This document shows, in pieces, positions 50,664 through 58,622 of a stretch of 58,622 nt of DNA. The notes beneath the pieces were generated by a model, which searched no databases, was not told where the DNA came from, and saw nothing but the letters and a program-made list of their open reading frames with translations. The translations under genes were made by a program, and so were the position numbers. The DNA is taken from the NCBI GenBank assembly GCA_019119975.1, contig DWVZ01000142.1:1-58622 (forward strand). The letters run 5' to 3'. The stretch's first letter is position 1. Each line of letters opens with the position of its first letter. Origin of the DNA: Candidatus Blautia merdavium (GTDB lineage Bacteria; Bacillota; Clostridia; Lachnospirales; Lachnospiraceae).

Positions 50664-51332
50664 ATGAAAATACTGTTCATTGAAGACGATGACAAGCTGA
50701 GACAGGAGCTGCAGCGGTTCTTCGCCATGCAGGGCTATGAGACCTGTGAAATCACAGATTATGAACATTTGGAGGAAGCGGTGCTTGGCGCCCAGGGGCA
50801 TCTGCTGCTGCTGGATATCAATCTTCCGGTGACCAACGGCAGCCATCTGTGCCGGGAGCTGAGGAAAAAGACTTCTATGCCCATTGTGATGATCACCAGC
50901 CAGAATACAGAGATGGATGAGCTTTTGTGCATGAATTACGGGGCAGATGATTTTATTGCCAAACCCTTTCACCCCCAGATCCTCCTGGCTCATGTGGAAG
51001 CGATCCTGAAGCGGACCTACCAAAGCCAAAAAGAGGGAGAGCGGATCGACTGCGGAGGCTTTTTCCTGGATCTTTCCAAAGGTACGGCAGCAGCAGGCGG
51101 GCAGGAGATCGAGCTGACCAAGAATGAAAGCAGGATCCTCTACACCCTGGCAAAGGAACGGGGAAAGATCGTGTCCAGGGACAGGATCATCAATGATCTG
51201 TGGGACAGCGAGCTGTTTGTAGATGATAATACCCTTACAGTTAATATGACCAGACTGAGGGGCAAGCTGGAATCCATCGGCATGACAGATGTGATCCGCA
51301 CAAAGAGAGGACAGGGGTATTTGCTGATATGA
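50664..51332 (+). CDS. OmpR-family response regulator (BceR type)
   Basis: A 222-residue regulator with a receiver domain (phospho-Asp51 in LLLLDINLPVTNG) and a winged-helix output (VSRDRIINDLWDSELFVDDNT; RLRGKLESIG; TKRGQGYLL). The frame is open upstream, but ATG 50664 after GGAGGGAG begins the conserved MKILFIEDDD. Together with the kinase and ABC transporter that follow it forms a Bce-type module against peptide antibiotics. Its stop overlaps the kinase start. Confidence 0.92.
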   Translation: MKILFIEDDDKLRQELQRFFAMQGYETCEITDYEHLEEAVLGAQGHLLLLDINLPVTNGSHLCRELRKKTSMPIVMITSQNTEMDELLCMNYGADDFIAKPFHPQILLAHVEAILKRTYQSQKEGERIDCGGFFLDLSKGTAAAGGQEIELTKNESRILYTLAKERGKIVSRDRIINDLWDSELFVDDNTLTVNMTRLRGKLESIGMTDVIRTKRGQGYLLI

Positions 51333-52393
51333 GATACAGAGACTATATGGCTGACCGGCTGGGACAGATCCTGCTGGCAGGAGGATTTTGGGCAGCTTTG
51401 CTCGCCTTTGGTGTGCTGGCAGGGATTCCGGACTTTTATCTGCTGTGGGTGACAGCTGCCGCCTTTGGCGCCGGTTTCTTTGGAAGCCTTTGGGATTTCC
51501 TGCGGAAAAGGGAATTCTATGGCGCTTTGAAGAAAAGCGGACAGGAGCTGGACCAGGCATGGCTTTTGCCGGAACTTCTCGATCAGCCGCAGTTTTTGGA
51601 GGGGAAACTGGTCCGTGATGCCATGGAAGAAATGGAGCGGGCTATGGCAGAGCGGATAGCAGGTTATGAAAAGGAACAGAAAGAATATAAGGACTTTGTG
51701 GAGCTTTGGGTCCACGAGATCAAGCTGCCCATTGCCACAGGGAAGCTTCTGGTGGAAAACAACCGGGAATACTACGATGAAAGTATGCTGGAGGAGCTGG
51801 ATAAAATTGACGCCTATACAGAGCAGGCGCTTTTTTATGCCAGAAGCAATTATGTGGAGAAAGACTATGTGCTGAAGAAAATTTCTTTAAGGCAGCCTGT
51901 CTATGAAGTTATGAAAAAGAACCGGAGAGCCCTGTTAAAAAGCGGCGCTGTCCTGGACCTGCACGATCTGGAGCAGGAGGTATATTCGGACAGCAAATGG
52001 CTTGCGTTTATTCTGGAACAGATTCTTGCCAACAGCCTTAAGTATATGGGAACGGGAGAGCAAAGGCTGGAATGGTATGCCAGAAAAGAGCGGGAGCAGG
52101 TAAAGCTTATCTTAAAGGATACCGGCGTGGGAATTCCGGCAAAAGACCTTTCCAGAGTTTTTGAAAAAGGGTTTACAGGGGAAAACGGCAGGACCGGGAG
52201 AAAGTCCACCGGCATGGGGCTGTATCTTTGCAGAAAGCTCTGTGAAAAAATGGGTCACCGGATCGAAGTCGATTCTCCGGGACAAAAAGGCTGCAGGGTG
52301 ACCATCTGCTTTCCTGTGGGCAGTCTGACCGGAGATCTTTTTGGAGACAGGGAAAAGGAAAAGAAACCTTACAATTTTGAAAGGGAATTGTAA
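51329..52393 (+). CDS. Intramembrane-sensing histidine kinase (BceS type)
   Basis: A 354-residue kinase with two N-terminal membrane helices and almost no external loop, typical of BceS-like kinases that sense through their transporter. The phospho-His is His129 in ELWVHEIKLPIATGK; the ATPase domain has LEQILANSLKYMG, DTGVGIPAKDLSRVF and STGMGLYLCRKL. ATGA overlap with the regulator. Its final bases contain one arm pair of the probable operator for the ABC genes. Confidence 0.92.
   Translation: MRYRDYMADRLGQILLAGGFWAALLAFGVLAGIPDFYLLWVTAAAFGAGFFGSLWDFLRKREFYGALKKSGQELDQAWLLPELLDQPQFLEGKLVRDAMEEMERAMAERIAGYEKEQKEYKDFVELWVHEIKLPIATGKLLVENNREYYDESMLEELDKIDAYTEQALFYARSNYVEKDYVLKKISLRQPVYEVMKKNRRALLKSGAVLDLHDLEQEVYSDSKWLAFILEQILANSLKYMGTGEQRLEWYARKEREQVKLILKDTGVGIPAKDLSRVFEKGFTGENGRTGRKSTGMGLYLCRKLCEKMGHRIEVDSPGQKGCRVTICFPVGSLTGDLFGDREKEKKPYNFEREL
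52369..52393 (+). promoter_or_regulatory. Inverted repeat, probable BceR-type binding site
   Basis: TTACAATT (52369-52376), nine bases, AATTGTAA (52386-52393): a perfect 8-base dyad overlapping the kinase stop, 69 bases before the ATPase gene. A likely -10 (TATGCT, 52427-52432) lies downstream with a poor -35, as expected for an activated promoter. Confidence 0.6.
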
Positions 52394-52461
52394 CCGAAAT
52401 CAATTCCTCAAAAGGGAAATTTCCTGTATGCTGAAATCAACAACAGGAAAGGAGAACTATC

Positions 52462-53235
52462 ATGAACGCCAATACGGTACTGAAAGTCGCAGAAGTAGAA
52501 AAATATTATGGAAATAAAGGCAGCCTGACCAAAGCCCTTGATAAGATCAGTTTTTCAGTGGAGGAAGGAGAGTTTGTAGGAATCATGGGTGCTTCCGGAA
52601 GCGGAAAGACTACCCTCCTAAACTGTATCTCCACCATTGACCGTGTGACCAGCGGAAAGATCATTGTAGACGACAAAGACATTACCCGTTTGAGGGGCAG
52701 TCATCTGAATAAATTCCGCAGAGAGGAGCTGGGATTTATTTTCCAGGATTTTAATCTCCTGGATACGCTGACCGCCTTTGAAAACATTGCCCTTGCCCTT
52801 ACCATTCAGAGAGTAAAGCCGGACCAGATCCAAAAAAGAGTGGAAACCATAGCAGAGCAGCTGGGGATCTCCTCCCAGCTTTCCAAGTATCCCTATCAGA
52901 TGTCCGGCGGACAAAAGCAGAGAGTGGCGTGTGCCAGAGCCATGATCACCAGCCCGCAGCTGATCCTAGCGGATGAACCTACCGGAGCCCTGGACTCTAA
53001 ATCAGCCAGGCTGCTGCTGGAAAATCTCCAATATATGAACAGAAAGCTTTCAGCCACCATCCTCATGGTAACGCATGACGCTTTTACTGCCAGCTACGCG
53101 GACCGGATTTTATTTATCAAAGACGGAAAGCTGTTTAATGAGCTGCACAAAGGAGCCGATTCCAGAAAGGAATTTTTCAGCCGGATCATTGAGGTGGTAA
53201 CGCTTCTGGGAGGTGAGCTGAACGATGTTATTTAA
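52462..53235 (+). CDS. ABC transporter ATP-binding protein (BceA type)
   Basis: A 257-residue ATPase of the MacB/BceA group. Walker A GASGSGKTT (43-51), signature QMSGGQKQRVACARA and Walker B LILADEPTGALDS are intact. It powers the adjacent permease. AAGGAG before the ATG; its end overlaps the permease start by eleven bases. Confidence 0.95.
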   Translation: MNANTVLKVAEVEKYYGNKGSLTKALDKISFSVEEGEFVGIMGASGSGKTTLLNCISTIDRVTSGKIIVDDKDITRLRGSHLNKFRREELGFIFQDFNLLDTLTAFENIALALTIQRVKPDQIQKRVETIAEQLGISSQLSKYPYQMSGGQKQRVACARAMITSPQLILADEPTGALDSKSARLLLENLQYMNRKLSATILMVTHDAFTASYADRILFIKDGKLFNELHKGADSRKEFFSRIIEVVTLLGGELNDVI

Positions 53236-55207
53236 GCTGTCTGTAAAAAATATGAAAAAAAGCATCCGGGACTACGCCATTTACTTTGCCACCCTGATCC
53301 TGGGCGTGGCGATCTTTTACATCTTTAATTCTCTGGATTCCCAGCAGGCGATGAAGGTGATAAGCAGTTCTGCCCGGGAGATCATCCAGCTTCTGGTGGA
53401 GCTGCTCTCCGGACTTTCCGTGTTTGTGTCCTTTATCCTGGGATTTCTCATTGTCTATGCCAATAATTTTCTGATCAGAAGGAGGAAAAAGGAGTTTGGC
53501 ATTTACATGACACTGGGAATGGGAAAAGGCGCGATTTCCAGGATCCTGCTGACCGAGACGGTGCTGATCGGTCTGGTTTCACTGGCAGTGGGGCTTTTGG
53601 TGGGAATCTTCGGAGCCCAGTTTATGTCCCTTCTGGTAGTCAACATGTTTGATGGAGTCATGGACGGATATCAGTTCGTGTTTTCCAGGACTGCGTTTTT
53701 TAAAACCATTCTCTACTTCGGCATCATCTTTCTGATCGTGGCTGTCTTTCAGGTGGTCAGCCTGTCCAGGTATCGGCTGATCCAGCTTTTGTCTGCCAGA
53801 AACAGAAATGAACAGGTAAAGATCAAAAATCCCTGGCTGTGCTTTCTGGTATTCCTTGCGGCTTTCGGTATCCTGGGGGTGCAGTATTACCGGGTATGCA
53901 ATCCGGAAAATATGCATTACAGAGAAATCCCCCTGATCCTTGCGGCAGGCGCTTTGGGAACTTTTCTGGTCTTCTGGTCCATGTCAGGCTTCCTGCTCAG
54001 CGGCGTACAGCGCAGCAGAAAGGTTTATTTCAAAGATTTAAATGCCTTTGTCCTGCGCCAGTTCCACAGTAAGATCAATACCACGGTCTTTGTTATGACG
54101 GTGATCTGCCTGATGCTCTTTATGACCATCAGTGTGCTGGCAGGAGGGCTGGGGCTCAATTACAGCTTCCGCCAGTCTTTAAAAGAACTGACACCTGCGG
54201 ATGTGAACTTTGTCTCTATGGACACCAGCCTGCTCCACACCAAAAGCGCTGCCCGGCAGCTGCAGGATACCGGCTTTGACATGGGGCTTCTGCAGGAGGA
54301 TTATGTGGAGGTTTCCCAGTATTCTACAGAGAAACTGACCATCTATGATACCATAGAGGAACAGGTGCGAGAGGAGAGCCAGTATGATGTGCCGAAAAAC
54401 CAGGAGATGATCATGAAGGTATCGGATTATAATAAAATCGCAGAATTTTACGGCATCCAGCAGGCAGAAGTGCCGGAGGGAACCTATGCGGTGGTCTGCG
54501 ATTTCGATATAATCCGGGAACTGCGGGATGCATCCCTGGAAAAGGGACAGGAACTTACCCTGGAAGGAAAGACCTACAAGCCTGCATACAAAGAGTGCCT
54601 TCAGGGCTTTCTGCAGATGTATGCCAACCATGCCAACGTGGGGATCATCCTGCTGCCGGATGACCAGGTGCAGGAGGCATGGCGCACCCAGAATTTCCTG
54701 GCTGCCAATTATAAGGCAGAGACCCGGCAGGAGAAGGAAGCCATTGAAGAGCAGGTTCAGATTTACGGGAAACAGGGCTTTCTGGTATCCACCAGGATTG
54801 AAATCGTGGAGACCAGCGGAGGTCTTTCTGCGATCCTTACGCTGATCGCCATTTATCTGGGCATTGTATTTCTGATTTCCGGCGCGGCGATCCTGGCTTT
54901 AAAGGAACTTTCAGAAAGCACGGATAATAAGGAGAGATATGAGATTTTAAGGAAAATCGGCGCAGATGAAAAGATGATCCGGCGTGCGCTGTTTCGCCAG
55001 ATCGCCCTCTTTTTCTTCCTGCCGCTGGGAGTGGCGCTGGTCCATTCCGTCTTCGGACTGACTTTCTGCGCTAAGATACTGGAAAGCGTAGGGAAGATTG
55101 AAAGCTTCCGCTCCATTCTTTCAACGGCAGCGATCCTGGTGGCAGTCTACGGGGGATATTTCTTTATCACCTACCGCGGAAGCTGCAGGATCATAAAGAG
55201 CCGGTAA
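53225..55207 (+). CDS. ABC transporter permease (BceB type)
   Basis: A 660-residue permease with about ten membrane helices and a large extracytoplasmic domain of roughly 200 residues between the middle helices (about 310-530), the hallmark of BceB proteins that bind lipid-II-targeting peptides. FtsX-like helices bracket both ends (RRRKKEFGIYMTLGMGKGAI; RYEILRKIGADEKMI). It acts as sensor and resistance pump with the kinase. The peptide recognised cannot be predicted. Confidence 0.93.
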   Translation: MLFKLSVKNMKKSIRDYAIYFATLILGVAIFYIFNSLDSQQAMKVISSSAREIIQLLVELLSGLSVFVSFILGFLIVYANNFLIRRRKKEFGIYMTLGMGKGAISRILLTETVLIGLVSLAVGLLVGIFGAQFMSLLVVNMFDGVMDGYQFVFSRTAFFKTILYFGIIFLIVAVFQVVSLSRYRLIQLLSARNRNEQVKIKNPWLCFLVFLAAFGILGVQYYRVCNPENMHYREIPLILAAGALGTFLVFWSMSGFLLSGVQRSRKVYFKDLNAFVLRQFHSKINTTVFVMTVICLMLFMTISVLAGGLGLNYSFRQSLKELTPADVNFVSMDTSLLHTKSAARQLQDTGFDMGLLQEDYVEVSQYSTEKLTIYDTIEEQVREESQYDVPKNQEMIMKVSDYNKIAEFYGIQQAEVPEGTYAVVCDFDIIRELRDASLEKGQELTLEGKTYKPAYKECLQGFLQMYANHANVGIILLPDDQVQEAWRTQNFLAANYKAETRQEKEAIEEQVQIYGKQGFLVSTRIEIVETSGGLSAILTLIAIYLGIVFLISGAAILALKELSESTDNKERYEILRKIGADEKMIRRALFRQIALFFFLPLGVALVHSVFGLTFCAKILESVGKIESFRSILSTAAILVAVYGGYFFITYRGSCRIIKSR

Positions 55208-55240
55208 AAATTGAAAAAAATAGCAGGAAAAAATATCCTG

Positions 55241-55272
55241 TCATAGAAACCGGCACTCGGTCCATACTAAAA
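55241..55272 (+). promoter_or_regulatory. Candidate forespore (SigG/F-type) promoter for the CotF-like genes, copy 1
   Basis: TCATA (55241-55245), 17 bases, CATACTA (55263-55269). CATACTA fits the -10 of SigG/SigF promoters. The 15 bases CGGTCCATACTAAAA recur exactly at 55978-55992. Confidence 0.45.
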
Positions 55273-55304
55273 ATGTAAATACAGAACTAAGGAGGACCAT
55301 TGCC

Positions 55305-55490
55305 ATGACAGAAATTTCAGTACTTGATCTGCAGAATCTGCGCCATCTGATCGGCGGATTTGAGACCACACACTGTAAGATGCAGGACTATGCCCACGAG
55401 GCGCAGGATCAGCAGGTAAAGCAGTTTTTCCAGAAATCAGCCCAGTCTGCCCTGGAAAGCAAACAGCAGCTTATGAAATTTTTACAGTAG
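55305..55490 (+). CDS. Small CotF-like/ferritin-like helical protein
   Basis: A 61-residue protein of one or two amphipathic helices (VLDLQNLRHLIGGFETTHCK; QQVKQFFQKSAQSALESK). It looks like a minimal relative of the CotF family of spore coat proteins and is directly followed by a second such gene. AAGGAGG precedes the ATG. A sporulation-type promoter upstream supports the coat role. Family assignment is tentative because of the short length. Confidence 0.65.
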   Translation: MTEISVLDLQNLRHLIGGFETTHCKMQDYAHEAQDQQVKQFFQKSAQSALESKQQLMKFLQ

Positions 55491-55502
55491 GAGGGAAGAG
55501 AG

Positions 55503-55757
55503 ATGACAGATAAGACCATGGTGGCAGATACCCTTGCAGGCATCAACGGAGAGCTGGTACGCTACGGAGAAATGATCTCCCAGACAGAAAATCCCCAGCT
55601 GAAGCAGACCTTGAAGCAGATGAGGAACCAGTGCGAGATGTCCCAGGAGGAGATCTACCAGATCGCCCGGGCAAAGAGCTATTATGTACCGGCAGCCTGT
55701 GCCAAACCGGAAGAGGTGGCACATGTGCGCTCGGTACTGAGCCAGCCTTCCATGTAA
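55503..55757 (+). CDS. CotF-like spore coat protein
   Basis: An 84-residue protein with two helices and a short tail (VADTLAGINGELVRYGEMIS; LKQMRNQCEMSQEEIYQIA; SYYVPAACAKPEEV), consistent with the CotF domain. It follows the previous small gene after 12 bases, with TAGGAGGG upstream, so the two are co-expressed. A strong terminator follows. Confidence 0.7.
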   Translation: MTDKTMVADTLAGINGELVRYGEMISQTENPQLKQTLKQMRNQCEMSQEEIYQIARAKSYYVPAACAKPEEVAHVRSVLSQPSM

Positions 55758-55790
55758 GGCGCGGAAAAGAAGTATAAGAGACAGCGAAAG

Positions 55791-55835
55791 AGCAGCAGAG
55801 GAGTACCTTTTTCAGGTGCCTTCTGCTGCTTTTTT
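55791..55835 (+). terminator. Intrinsic terminator after the CotF-like pair
   Basis: AGCAGCAGA pairs with TCTGCTGCT (with an inner ACCT/AGGT stem) and is followed by TTTTT. Confidence 0.85.
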
Positions 55836-56160
55836 CGATAAGTTTCAGGAGAAGTTTTTTCAGGAGAAGCTGTTTTAGAAGAAACTTTTTTCAGAGTCCT
55901 AATTTTTTCTGAAAAGCTGAGTTTTTGAAAATCTGCTGCCTGGAATGGGAAATTTATCTTGACAGAAGCCGCCTGGACGGTCCATACTAAAAGCAAATCT
56001 ACATAGCAGGGCAGATTTCTCTCCCTGCGCCTTATCACAGCAGAAGGAAGCAGAAGAACCGTACGCTTCCGGTCTTTTACAGAAAAATTTCTGTGATCTT
56101 ATGCAGCAGCCGCTGCGTTTTTCCGGCAGTTAAGAAGAAACAGAGCAGGTGATGCCTATG
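55836..56160. other. Gene-free region between the CotF-like pair and recA
   Basis: Contains two copies of TTTCAGGAGAAG (55843-55854, 55858-55869), an imperfect inverted repeat of T-rich arms, the second copy of CGGTCCATACTAAAA (55978-55992) and a GCAGGG/CCCTGC hairpin near 55999-56021. I find no coding frame with a start and ribosome site after the second promoter-like copy. Confidence 0.55.
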
Positions 56161-56180
56161 AAAAGTTGAGAAAGAAAAGG

Positions 56181-56235
56181 TTGACATCCAAAGAAAAGTA
56201 TAATATGATGAGATACAGAAACGAACATAAGTTCG
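56181..56235 (+). promoter_or_regulatory. recA promoter with LexA (SOS) box
   Basis: TTGACA (56181-56186), 17 bases, TATGAT (56204-56209). CGAACATAAGTTCG (56222-56235) is a perfect match to the Gram-positive SOS box, placed just after the start site, so LexA would block transcription. Confidence 0.85.
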
Positions 56236-56283
56236 CAGTGAGATAGAAAATAGGTAAAAGAGATAGAAAAAAGGAGAAAACAT

Positions 56284-57363
56284 ATGGCACAGATGGTGAA
56301 AGAAGATAAATTAAAGGCATTGGACGCTGCCCTGGGACAGATTGAAAAGCAGTTCGGAAAGGGCTCTGTGATGAAGCTGGGAGACTCCACGGCAAATATG
56401 AATGTGGAGACGGTTCCCACAGGCTCCTTAAGCCTGGATATCGCCCTGGGGCTGGGCGGCGTACCTAAGGGCAGGATCATTGAGATCTACGGACCGGAGT
56501 CCAGCGGTAAGACCACCGTTGCCCTTCACATGGTGGCAGAGGTGCAGAAGAGAGGCGGGATCGCAGGCTTTATCGACGCCGAGCATGCTCTGGATCCGGC
56601 ATATGCCAAGAATATCGGCGTAGATATTGACAACTTATACATTTCCCAGCCGGACAACGGAGAGCAGGCGCTGGAGATCACAGAGACCATGGTCCGTTCC
56701 GGCGCTGTGGACATTATCATCGTGGACTCGGTAGCTGCCCTGGTTCCAAAGGCAGAGATCGAGGGCGATATGGGAGACGCTCACGTGGGTCTGCAGGCAC
56801 GTCTGATGTCACAGGCGCTGAGAAAGCTCACTGCCCACATCAGCAAGTCCAACTGCGTTGTGATCTTTATCAATCAGCTCCGTGAGAAGGTAGGCGTTAT
56901 GTTCGGCAATCCGGAGGTGACCACAGGCGGACGCGCACTGAAATTCTATTCCTCCATCCGCATGGATGTCAGAAGGATCGAGACCTTAAAGCAGGGCGGA
57001 GAAATGGTAGGAAACCGCACCAGGATCAAAGTGGTGAAGAATAAGATCGCGCCGCCCTTTAAGGAAGCAGAATTTGACATCATGTTCGGAGAAGGCATTT
57101 CAAAAGAGGGCGATATCCTGGATCTGGCAGCAAACCTGGGAATCGTCAACAAGAGCGGAGCCTGGTTCGCTTATCAGGATGCCAAGATCGGACAGGGAAG
57201 AGAAAACGCGAAAAAATATCTTAAGGAAAATCCCCAGGTAAGAGATGAGATCGAAGAAAAGGTAAGAGAGCACTACGGTCTCAGCCATACAGAAGCCAAA
57301 GCAGAAGGGATAGAAGAAAAAAAGGAAGAGAGCACCGCTCCTAAGGCAGCAGAAGAGGTATAA
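56284..57363 (+). CDS. recA: Recombinase A
   Basis: A 359-residue recombinase that forms filaments on single-stranded DNA, pairs homologous strands and triggers LexA self-cleavage. Walker A is [13 protein letters not shown] (from residue 70); [20 protein letters not shown] and [16 protein letters not shown] (DNA-binding loops) are present, with an acidic C-terminus. AAGGAG before the ATG. recX follows after 14 bases. Confidence 0.98.
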   Translation: MAQMVKEDKLKALDAALGQIEKQFGKGSVMKLGDSTANMNVETVPTGSLSLDIALGLGGVPKGRIIEIYGPESSGKTTVALHMVAEVQKRGGIAGFIDAEHALDPAYAKNIGVDIDNLYISQPDNGEQALEITETMVRSGAVDIIIVDSVAALVPKAEIEGDMGDAHVGLQARLMSQALRKLTAHISKSNCVVIFINQLREKVGVMFGNPEVTTGGRALKFYSSIRMDVRRIETLKQGGEMVGNRTRIKVVKNKIAPPFKEAEFDIMFGEGISKEGDILDLAANLGIVNKSGAWFAYQDAKIGQGRENAKKYLKENPQVRDEIEEKVREHYGLSHTEAKAEGIEEKKEESTAPKAAEEV

Positions 57364-57377
57364 GGAAGAGGCAGTTT

Positions 57378-57995
57378 ATGACAGTAACGGACATCAAAAG
57401 CGTGACAAAGCAGAAATTCCAGGTGGAGCTGGACGGGGAAGCTGCCTTTGTGCTCTACCGGGGAGAATTGTCCCGCTATTCCATAGAAAAAGGAAAAGAA
57501 CTGCCCCAGCAGGTGTACCGGGAGCTTGTGGAGGAGGTGCTGACCAAGCGGGCAAAGCTTCGTGCCATGCACCTTCTGCAAAAAGCCGATAAGACAAAAG
57601 CAGAGCTGATCCGCAAGCTGGAGCAGGGCGGCTATCCGCCCCAGGCAGTGGAGACTGCCGTCTCCTATGTGGAGTCTTTCCACTATCTGGATGATGCCCG
57701 CTATGCCTCCCTTTATGTCCAAAGCCAGAAAGAGAAAAAAGGCAGTGCCCGGCTCCGGATGGAACTTCTCAGGAAAGGAATCTCCCAGGAGCTGGTGCAG
57801 CAGGCATTAGAGGAACTGGAAGAAACCGCAGACCCCAGGCAGACCATCCGGGAACTGCTTGCCCGAAAGAGGATCCGCTCCGGACCCATGGAGGAGAAAG
57901 AAAAGCAGAGACTGTACGGCTTTTTTATGAGAAAAGGCTTTGCAAGCGCAGATATCCTGGCAGTTTTCCGTGAGGCAGAACAGGAAAGTTTTTAA
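57378..57995 (+). CDS. recX: Regulatory protein RecX
   Basis: A 205-residue helical-repeat protein that modulates RecA filaments. Typical features: SRYSIEKGKELPQQVYREL, a segment KADKTKAELIRKLEQGGYPP and FHYLDDARYASLYVQSQKEK. It is co-transcribed with recA. Confidence 0.93.
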   Translation: MTVTDIKSVTKQKFQVELDGEAAFVLYRGELSRYSIEKGKELPQQVYRELVEEVLTKRAKLRAMHLLQKADKTKAELIRKLEQGGYPPQAVETAVSYVESFHYLDDARYASLYVQSQKEKKGSARLRMELLRKGISQELVQQALEELEETADPRQTIRELLARKRIRSGPMEEKEKQRLYGFFMRKGFASADILAVFREAEQESF

Positions 57996-58133
57996 AGGCA
58001 GCGCCCGGATATCTGCACAATAGACAAAATTCGTTGTGCAATTTGTTGCAATTTCTGTTGACTTTTTAATGAAATCAGTATAAAATTATACTGTTGTATT
58101 TGTACAATGAAAACTAAATAAGGAGGTGCTCCT

Positions 58134-58502
58134 GTGGCATATGTAATCATTGCGATTATTGCTGTAGCTATTACATTGCTGATCGCAGTACCCACCACTG
58201 CAAACATTGCCGTGAAAAAGAAAACGGAAAAGGACGCAGAAACCATCGGGACTGCAGAGGTAAAGGCAAGAAGCATCATAGATGAAGCATTGAAGACTGC
58301 TGAGACAAAGAAGCGCGAAGCTCTCCTGGAAGCAAAGGAAGAAAATCTCCGCACCAAGAACGAATTGGAAAAAGAGACAAAAGAGAGAAGAAGCGAACTC
58401 CAGAAGTATGAAAAACGTGTTTTATCCAGAGAAGAAGCTCTTGACAAAAAAGCAGATGCCTTAGAAAAAAGAGAGGCAGAGTACACAGCAAAAGAAGCAG
58501 AC
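58134..58502 (+). pseudogene. rny: Ribonuclease Y, N-terminal part only (joined to foreign sequence)
   Basis: GTG start at 58134 after AGGAGG. About 122 residues match RNase Y: an N-terminal membrane helix (VIIAIIAVAITLLIAV) and a long charged coiled coil (ARSIIDEALKTAETKKREAL; YEKRVLSREEALDKKADALE). The frame then leaves the family near 58,500 and stops at 58584-58586 with an unrelated tail. The KH and HD domains, which carry RNA binding and catalysis, are absent. The normal place after recA-recX supports the identity. Truncation may be real or an assembly join. Confidence 0.75.
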
Positions 58503-58622
58503 TACGGACGATATGATGTTCACTGTGGAAACAGTTTCCTGTCTGGGAGCCTGCGGACTGGCTCCGACCCTTACTGTAAACGATGAAGTGCATCCGAAAA
58601 TGACCCCGGAAAAGGCGGTGGA
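58498..58622 (+). pseudogene. Thioredoxin-like [2Fe-2S] ferredoxin (NuoE/HndA-type), C-terminal fragment
   Basis: In the frame of ATG 58513 the sequence reads MMFTVETVSCLGACGLAP then a Val/Asn-rich strand and a TPEKAV end. CxxxCGLAP with VETVSC is the C-terminal cluster-binding part of NADH dehydrogenase subunit E or hydrogenase-linked HndA. The N-terminal half is missing, replaced by rny sequence in another frame. The frame is still open at the end of the window. Confidence 0.7.

Noticed and set aside
50418-51560. Long minus-strand open frame (about 380 codons) opposite the response regulator and kinase
   Set aside because: It lies antisense to two well-conserved genes, has no ribosome site, and its translation is rich in His, Gln and Ser without domain features.
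1-58622. CRISPR arrays, rRNA or tRNA genes and intact insertion sequences
   Set aside because: Looked for regularly spaced repeats, tRNA T-arm and anticodon patterns, rRNA signatures and transposase motifs by eye; none found. Very short or divergent cases could be missed.

Overview
The window reads as a chromosomal segment of a spore-forming, Gram-positive anaerobe of the Clostridia, most likely family Lachnospiraceae. I base this on the cotJ, spoIIIA, spoIVB and spo0A genes, the Gram-positive SOS box before recA, purine-rich Shine-Dalgarno sites before nearly every gene, and a roughly 50% GC backbone. The genus cannot be fixed from sequence alone.

Layout. 1-1990: an AT-rich, 5'-truncated cell-wall amidase/beta-lactamase-fold gene next to a broken EamA transporter. 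1989-7280: Fe-S aldo/keto reductase, iron alcohol dehydrogenase, a DUF134-NifX regulator and the cotJABC spore-coat operon. 7283-10382: a membrane glycerophosphodiesterase and an FtsW-type glycosyltransferase. 10524-19024: a type II fatty acid synthesis operon (acpP, fabD, fabG, fabF, accB, fabZ, accC, a fused accD-accA, and a FabK-like reductase) with two matching FabT-like operators. 19240-25579: guanine deaminase, a decayed AT-rich island, a small VOC-like protein, gltX and a UvrD-type helicase. 25648-30601: phosphopantetheinyl transferase, an AraC regulator divergent from a GH127 arabinofuranosidase, and a MATE exporter behind a probable riboswitch.

30867-48928 is a long sporulation and housekeeping block: spoIIIAA-AH, prfC, asp23, nusB, xseA, xseB, ispA, dxs, tlyA, nadK, argR, recN, spoIVB, spo0A. 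The order resembles the Bacillus subtilis spoIIIA to spo0A region, but accBC lie in the fab operon instead and prfC and nadK are inserted. 49049-58622: glycogen synthase, a BceRSAB-type peptide-antibiotic resistance module, two small CotF-like genes, recA, recX and the start of rny.

The most notable points are: (i) a terminator-controlled leader before the MATE gene, fitting a guanidine-IV (mepA-type) riboswitch; (ii) two 17-bp operators with identical arms in the fab operon; (iii) an AccD-AccA single polypeptide; (iv) a DUF134-NifX fusion with a repeated operator over its own promoter; (v) an abrupt switch from rny into a thioredoxin-like [2Fe-2S] subunit sequence at about 58,500, which is either a deletion fusion or an assembly join; and (vi) a decayed island holding a 10-T frameshifted membrane protein gene, a signal-peptide gene with an early stop and an ABC permease remnant. 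I found no rRNA, tRNA, CRISPR array or intact insertion sequence. Promoter and hairpin calls were made by eye.
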